Source: Ophiura sarsii (lineage: Eukaryota > Echinodermata > Ophiuroidea > Amphilepidida > Ophiuridae). Taken from it: DNA of 64,000 nucleotides. How positions within the stretch are numbered: the stretch's first letter is position 1; each line of letters begins with the position of its first letter. The notes under the pieces were generated by a model. That model made no database searches, had not been told where the DNA came from, and worked only from the letters and a program-made list of their open reading frames with translations. This document shows positions 59,801-64,000 of the stretch, piece by piece. Both the position numbers and the translations under genes were made by a program. Location of the stretch: positions 9,995,717 to 10,059,716 of the forward strand of contig CM069448.1 of the NCBI GenBank assembly GCA_035610835.1, read 5' to 3'.

Positions 59801-62165
59801 TCCACCTTTTTTGGGTGCCCAACTTAAAAAATGTGACCATATGGAATAATGAGCTCTATGGAAATAAGGTTTAATTTAAGGAAATAAATTTCCTATAATA
59901 ATCTTATAAGAAAATTGAAATTATACTTAGTCTTCTTTTAGACTGCCCCCGCCCATGGTCCCACCCCACCCCAACAAAAACCAATCCAAAGATCACCTTA
60001 CAATAAGGAACTATTAATATACCGAACGACCACAAATATGACCCATGTTTTCTACACATCCATGCATGATTATTTATTTTGAGTATTTAATCTTAAAAAC
60101 CAAACCACTGTTCACTACTCACCTAAGTCTCATATTGAGTGTTTTGAGTTCTCCCCCATTCCCCGCCGGTGTGCTGATGATACCCTTCAAAGCCACTTGG
60201 TTTCTCTTGAATGACTCCAACAATTCTTCAAAACGTGCACTCTGTGCTTTTTGTACCTCACTGGAAATAGAATGAATGAATGAAGCATTAATCAAAATGA
60301 TACATGGACATGATGGACTACTAGAGTAGTGATGAGTCGATCTTGAGTTCTGGATCGACACCATATTAGCCAGATTGGATCTGAATCTGGATGGGCAAAA
60401 ATACCCTCACTAACCAAAACAATGAACCGATCCACTTATTTAGGAATTTAAGATTTAAAACGTTATCATAAATCATGTGGCTAAACTAAAAAAAAATAGA
60501 AATGTTATCGTAAATCATTCAGAGTTGGAAAATAACATGGGTCTTTAATTCTTTTAAAATATCGGGGTCAGCCGTTCTGTTAAATTATGGATTGGGGATG
60601 AGCAATTACTGATCTAGGGTGGATCACTATAATACAAGAGAACCTTTTATAACACTAAAATAAGAGAAATTCTCTTTTGCCAAAATATTTAAAAAAATAC
60701 AATAACCAGATCAATGGGTCAGTTGCCAGGAAGAAGAAAGAACCAGTTCCAATAAAGTATGTTAAATGATTTTCAGCTTACAATATTAAGAAAATAGATT
60801 GGTGAATAGACGCCTATTCTCCTATCATTCAAGAACATGTCCCTAACTCACCTGACAAATATTTCTTCAAATACAATAGGTACTCCTGCTGCTTTAAACA
60901 CCTCTTTCACTGACAGCATCAGCTCTGGACCCACGCCATCACCAGGGATAAGAGTAACTGTTTTCACACGATCATTAGCTTTGGGTATTGCTACTGACTG
61001 TGTAAGATAACACAAAATGATGATCCATTAGAAATAATATTAATAATATTTGTAGGTAATCTATATCACTACACAATGTAGTTCAATTCATGGATTACTG
61101 GCACATTTTGATAATATGACTTTTAAGTCATATTATCGAAATGTGTCAGTAATCCAAATATATTCAAGTAATTCAATTCATATATTAAAATATATGATTC
61201 TGATGATTCACCAAAACCATGCAAAAATGCAAAAATGACCTGTAAATCATTAAAATTTCACTCGAAAATCAGAGGATTTCTTTAAGCATTGAAAATATCC
61301 CAATTATTTCTTATGAGTTTTTTATTTAAAACTTGTTTTCTAATAATCTGTCTTTTGAAAAAAGGCACAAACTCACAAAAAATAAGTTTTCTTGGAAAGT
61401 TGTGCCCAAATTCCCCATATGTGATTCATAGGAGCAGCAAAGTGACAGTATTTTGAATCCTTACATAAAGGCCTTTATTTATGCTAGACTCAAGGCCTTT
61501 TTGTATGTGCACTCAAAAATTGGTTGCTTGAATCCGACTCAAGGACTGCTCCAATGCAGTACAGGGTTGTCACTAAGCCGGTCTGTGCTGGTCGAGTGTA
61601 GCTGGCACTCTAAAAAAAAAAGGTAAAAAAGGCACTAAAAAAAAAAAAAATTAAAAACAGATTTTTTAAATTTATTTTTTTAACAATTTGTGGATAAAAT
61701 CATTAAACTGCCTCATAAAACAAGAAATTATGTGACAAGAACCCTCAAAGTGCATTAAAAAAACAACTAAAAAACCATTAAGAAGGCCTCTGGACCCATG
61801 CCATGATTCACTGCACTTTGTTCGCTACACTTACTCTGTTCGCCGTCAATAAAATTAACCGGCACTAAATTTTGGCTTGTGACAACACTGAATGCAGATA
61901 TGACAAAAAGATTATTTCTCCATTATATGGCCCACTCTCTGATATATTTATTCCCAGGGTCAGAAAGTTTACTAGCCAGAATGGATTCTCGGATTCTCCT
62001 AGAATTTCTGACCCTGATTCCCAAATCCAACCTAGAGGTTAAATGATTAGGTACATGTAGCTGAATTTTTGTTAAATAATATTGCCCTACCGCATTTTGT
62101 GAATTAGCAGAAACCGACAGATGTCTGCTGATGATAGTACTGCTACTGCTATGCCTTGATGGTAC
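50786..62165 (-). CDS. IDH3B: IDH3B, mitochondrial NAD+-dependent isocitrate dehydrogenase subunit beta (9 exons, start exon not found)
   Basis: The nine exons 62165-62091, 60997-60852, 60260-60123, 58069-57937, 57271-57138, 55354-55105, 54278-54184, 52429-52369 and 50860-50786 join in frame into 368 residues plus stop; human IDH3B has 385, so one short first exon is missing. The protein is a structural/regulatory subunit of the TCA-cycle enzyme that oxidises isocitrate to 2-oxoglutarate in the mitochondrial matrix. Seen: a Ser/Arg-rich presequence, [67 protein letters not shown] and a C-terminal [14 protein letters not shown]. The match is to the beta subunit rather than alpha or gamma (EVQKAQ linker, [14 protein letters not shown]). 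Introns hold several transposons. Confidence 0.96.
51422..51496. repeat. 22-bp minisatellite, CCCTTACCCTAAACCCCAATAT
   Basis: Three near-perfect copies of a 22-bp unit built from CCCTTACCCTAAACC and CCAATAT. It resembles telomere-like CCCTAA words, but too few of them occur to be telomeric. Confidence 0.85.
51529..51565 (-). pseudogene. Degenerate copy of part of the IDH3B penultimate exon
   Basis: On the minus strand, AATTCTGTGGAAAAGGTTAT, then CAAAGCATGGGAAAT, parallels the real exon at 52369-52429 (AACTCTGTGGAAAAGGTCAT, CAAGGCTGGGAAGGT). Acceptor and donor are both lost. Neighbouring C-rich intron sequence also looks copied. Confidence 0.6.
52369..52429 (-). CDS. IDH3B: IDH3B penultimate exon
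   Basis: Acceptor ATCTGCAG, then TTTGGATCAG; the donor is GGGAAG then GTGAGA. 61 bases; with the two bases before it, it encodes [20 protein letters not shown], then K. Confidence 0.93.
52957..54054. mobile_element. 1.1 kb Tc1/mariner-type non-autonomous element, CAGGGTGAGTC ends
   Basis: TA, CAGGGTGAGTCAAAAAAAAG at the left and its exact complement at the right, then TA. The ends are perfect for about 29 bp. No transposase frame. It lies in the IDH3B intron between exons 7 and 8. Confidence 0.85.
54184..54278 (-). CDS. IDH3B: IDH3B exon after FEP
   Basis: Acceptor ATCTACAG, then GGTGCAAGG; the donor is CTTACA then GTAAGT. 95 bases. It encodes [20 protein letters not shown], then [11 protein letters not shown]. 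The GRNIANPT core is conserved; a few flanking positions depart from the usual residues. Confidence 0.93.
55105..55354 (-). CDS. IDH3B: IDH3B large central exon
   Basis: Acceptor GCCATCAG, then GAAACTAAC; the donor is GAACCG then GTAAGA. 250 bases, 84 codons including the shared Met. It contains [20 protein letters not shown], then [15 protein letters not shown] and [13 protein letters not shown]. Confidence 0.96.
55430..56429. mobile_element. hAT-type element with perfect 8-bp target duplication
   Basis: TCAGAAAA, TAGTGTCTAACCGATCAG, 984 bp, CTGATCGGTTAGACACTA, TCAGAAAA. TAGTG termini and an 8-bp duplication are hAT hallmarks. The subterminal regions are dense with GATCGG words in both orientations (55450-55555, 56335-56412). 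The interior has no transposase. Confidence 0.92.
56768..56976. repeat. 23-bp minisatellite
   Basis: About nine copies of a unit combining CAAAGTCACATTTGAACTTG with A(T/C)T. It lies in an IDH3B intron. A shared-unit spacing of exactly 23 bp with no spacers rules out a CRISPR array. Confidence 0.93.
57138..57271 (-). CDS. IDH3B: IDH3B exon 5 of those seen
   Basis: Acceptor CATTTAG, then AGCGTTCC; the donor is ATCAT then GTGAGT. 134 bases. It encodes [20 protein letters not shown], then [20 protein letters not shown] and KANI. Confidence 0.95.
57937..58069 (-). CDS. IDH3B: IDH3B exon 4 of those seen
   Basis: Acceptor CTGTGTAG, then GAGAGAATTG; the donor is CATGAG then GTAAAT. 133 bases. It encodes [20 protein letters not shown], then [19 protein letters not shown] and SSLEHE. 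Confidence 0.95.
58214..59842. mobile_element. GGTCA-ended element (copy 2), phased CAGGGTG motif
   Basis: ATAT, GGTCAGGTTTTTTAAGTTGG, 1621 bp, CCAACTTAAAAAATGTGACC (with GGGTGCCC just inside), ATAT. It is the opposite-strand homologue of 25070-26869, sharing the TATACAGGGTGGCC block and CTTCCACCC..TGACTAATTA. CAGGGTG occurs at 58398, 58590, 58781 and 58961. It lies in an IDH3B intron. Confidence 0.75.
60123..60260 (-). CDS. IDH3B: IDH3B exon 3 of those seen
   Basis: Acceptor ATTTCCAG, then TGAGGTAC; the donor is CTTAG then GTGAGT. 138 bases. It encodes [20 protein letters not shown], then [20 protein letters not shown]. Confidence 0.94.
60270..60850. other. IDH3B intron with no recognised element
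   Basis: Repeated GATC words (GATGAGTCGATC, GGATCGACACC, GATTGGATC) near 60325-60390 recall decayed hAT sequence. No inverted ends were found. Confidence 0.35.
60852..60997 (-). CDS. IDH3B: IDH3B exon 2 of those seen
   Basis: Acceptor CTTACACAG, then TCAGTAGC; the donor is GTCAG then GTGAGT. 146 bases. It encodes [20 protein letters not shown], then [20 protein letters not shown]. Confidence 0.95.
61091..61156. repeat. 32-bp hairpin with 2-nt loop
   Basis: 61091-61122 pairs with 61125-61156 at 30 of 32 positions, loop TT. It lies in an IDH3B intron; no RNA gene is recognised. Confidence 0.88.
61950..62021. mobile_element. Tiny 62-bp MITE, CAGGGTCAGAAA ends
   Basis: ATTCC, CAGGGTCAGAAAGTTT, then AGAATTTCTGACCCTG, ATTCC. 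The 5-bp target duplication is perfect. It belongs to the family of the 168-bp element at 28606-28773. Confidence 0.82.
62091..62165 (-). CDS. IDH3B: IDH3B first seen exon, mitochondrial presequence
   Basis: Acceptor TTTACAG, then GTACCATC; the donor is AATGCG then GTAGGG. 75 bases in phase 0. [20 protein letters not shown], then NSQNA, is rich in Ser and Arg with no acidic residue, as expected of a matrix-targeting peptide. An upstream exon with the ATG must lie above 62165. Confidence 0.8.
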
Positions 62166-62284
62166 CTGTAAACAATAAAACAAATGTAAGAAAGTCTGGA
62201 ACTGAAGATGGAAATACTGAAATATAGCTAGCTCAAGCAGAGAAATACTTCAAATAGCATGACCCTTGTCAGTTTCATGCCAGC

Positions 62285-62362
62285 ATTTCTAGAGTGCCGG
62301 GCGGGCCAGCCCAATTCCGGGCGGCTTAGCCCAGTGCCGAGCGGGCCCGCCCAGCGTAGCTA
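62285..62362. repeat. GC-rich local repeat
   Basis: GTGCCGGGCGGGCCAGCCCA, ATTCCGGGCGGCTTAGCCCA and GTGCCGAGCGGGCCCGCCCA are three imperfect ~21-bp units in an AT-rich context. Confidence 0.75.
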
Positions 62363-62459
62363 CCACCCTGGACGTGAGCGAAACTGGTCTATTGTTTGAA
62401 GGTTTGATGCAGTCCCCTTTCTAGAAAATTTGAGATATATTTGCGCATCTCCAATCATC

Positions 62460-63150
62460 AGGCCGACTTTCTAAAGATGGCGGTCAGGGCTAGAGCTGTC
62501 TCCTGGGCACCCACCTTTAGGATATGCGCTAGTATGTTGTCAGGTCAGTTATGGGGTAAAAGTCAAGTTGCTGAAAATAGACAAGATAGGAATACCACAC
62601 CCTCAAATGGAAGAATAAGCTTGTAAGCCAGGCAAAACAGAAAGCTGAAGCACTATCTCATCAATATTATAAATCTGTGTTTACCCTCGAAGACACCGAC
62701 ATGTTAAATACCTTCAAAAGGCTCCAGTGAATACACAACAGTATGAATAATAATGTTGAATAAATGGAGTTGAGAAACTACTGTCTGCGCTAAATCCTAC
62801 ATGTATGAAGGCAATCGGTCCTGACCAAGTTTCCACCTATATTGGCTCCTATCCTACAGAAAATTTTCACACAGTCATTATGCACCGGCGAGGTCCCACT
62901 AGAATGGAAAAAGGCAAATGAATCAGCCATCTACAAGAAAGGATACCGATCCAGTAAACTACCGGCCTGTATCCCTTACAAGTAGGAGCTGTAAGATGTT
63001 GGAACCTATTTGGCCAGCAATATCAAAAAGCATCTTGAACCAACTACCAACAACAGCGATCCAAGCACCATCTACAAAGTCTTTCAACAACAGAGTATCA
63101 CATACAGAATTCAGCGAGCTCCATGGGCTGTACATACGCCCTAGACCTAA
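62460..63150 (+). pseudogene. Degenerate LINE reverse transcriptase
   Basis: Across shifting frames: LVSQAKQKAEALSHQYYKSV, then FTLEDTD; GPDQVST; ILQKIFTQSLCTGEVPLEWK, then KANESAIYKKG; DPVNYRPVSLTSRSCKMLEP. The VNYRPVSLTS block is the fingers motif of non-LTR reverse transcriptases. Many frameshifts; inactive. Confidence 0.82.
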
Positions 63151-63152
63151 CT

Positions 63153-63184
63153 TCACGTCCCAACTGCTTGCAGTTGGGACGTGA
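63153..63184. repeat. Perfect 15-bp hairpin, 2-nt loop
   Basis: TCACGTCCCAACTGC, TT, GCAGTTGGGACGTGA, right at the point where the LINE similarity ends. Confidence 0.9.
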
Positions 63185-64000
63185 CATCTGTTCTGCTGCA
63201 GAAGGTTATGGTTTTTATTTCTACGGCCGAAATCTTTACGCTTTTAATTACAGTGAACAGCCACGTGTTTACAAATATGTTTCATAGTAGTATAACAGTT
63301 CTCAATAAAGTTACCTTATTTCACAAAATATGAAGTGAATTCGGTGAAATTGCCCTCGTTTTGTGTGTCAATTATGTGACCATGTAGAAATTCCGAGTTT
63401 AACCCATTGTTAAACGGGCCCACTTTGACGATTTTGTGAATTAAGTTGTTTACGTACGTCAGAATTGCAGCAATCACTTGCAATGAACTGGCAACCCTCG
63501 AGATGTGGGCAGACTGGGCACGTCACTAAAATCATTAACTTCGGAATATCTGTCGGGCTCTTTTAGGTCATAAAACAGCACAGGGAAAAGAAGTTATTAT
63601 TTTATTATTTGTTGGCTCGTCTTAAGTATTTCTGCCATTGACACGATTTGACACCCATGGTTATGTTTAAAGGTTTATTCAGAGTGATGTATTGGAGGCT
63701 GCGCCCATTATTAATTTCCACATTTTACAATTATTATTGTGTGTATTCTGTTGTGTGTATGCGTATCACTTATAGATTTCATAAATACTTCTGTGGGGCC
63801 ATGGGGGTGGTTCTATAATCTATAATAACAGAAACGATAACAATATTTTATACAAACCTATAGACATACATGTAGGGTATACACTAACTAAAATATTATA
63901 ACATAATTGAAAAGTCAAACAAAATCTGTGTAGGTCTTCTTCTTTATATATTTAGCTTCTGTAGTGATCCTTTCACAAGATCATTTGATGGAACCCCCTC
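63185..64000. other. Unassigned; expected to lie upstream of IDH3B
   Basis: No exon with a convincing ATG and donor on the minus strand was found. No repeat recognised. Confidence 0.4.

Noticed and set aside
61923..62183. IDH3B start at the Met of the frame beginning at 62183
   Set aside because: That Met lies upstream of a clear acceptor (TTTACAG at about 62172-62166), so it is intron sequence; the phase-0 entry requires an upstream exon.

Overview
This window is eukaryotic nuclear DNA from an animal. Genes are split by GT-AG introns of about 0.4 to 5 kb, and the sequence is AT-rich and packed with short non-autonomous DNA transposons and CR1-like LINE remains. The density of MITEs and the three conserved animal genes suggest a marine invertebrate, perhaps an echinoderm or another deuterostome. 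That assignment is inference from style, not from a diagnostic marker.

Three protein genes are supported exon by exon with matching phases. (1) A CNNM-family (cyclin M / ancient conserved domain) magnesium-transport protein lies on the minus strand. Its exons are at 23947-22627, 19701-19558, 14488-14348 and 10630-10379, and its C-terminal exon(s) were not found. (2) ARL3, a small ciliary GTPase, lies on the plus strand with exons at 35046-35253, 36693-36799, 37429-37614 and 39076-39117; a start-codon exon is proposed at 30296-30298. (3) IDH3B, the beta subunit of mitochondrial NAD-dependent isocitrate dehydrogenase, lies on the minus strand in nine exons from 62165 to 50786; only the exon with the start codon is missing. 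The genes are independent neighbours with no operon logic: CNNM acts at the plasma membrane, ARL3 in cilia and IDH3B in the TCA cycle.

The rest is mostly mobile and repeated DNA. 0-10 kb: LINE 3' end, a 3.2 kb element with a phased 17-bp motif, a foldback, and two 278-bp TTAA elements carrying a tRNA-Thr-like segment. 10-24 kb: CNNM with a 109-bp tandem array, a TTAA MITE inside a LINE, a mariner remnant and nested foldbacks in its introns. 24-35 kb: a nest of three transposons, Harbinger-like and hAT-like MITEs, a TTGA microsatellite, and a 278-bp tandem duplication that preserves the empty site of a MITE. 35-40 kb: ARL3, with decayed tandem copies of the end of its fourth exon. 40-50 kb: two adjacent Tc1-like elements, one keeping a transposase C-terminus, and an 802-bp tandem duplication. 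50-64 kb: IDH3B with several MITEs, a hAT element with a perfect 8-bp target duplication, and a degenerate LINE.

The most unusual observation is that two unrelated element families (4.7-7.9 kb; 25.1-26.9 kb and 58.2-59.8 kb) each carry one short conserved motif repeated about every 185-188 bp, with unlike sequence between the motifs. This is close to a nucleosome repeat length. I saw no unknown protein system, no CRISPR array and no complete autonomous transposon.
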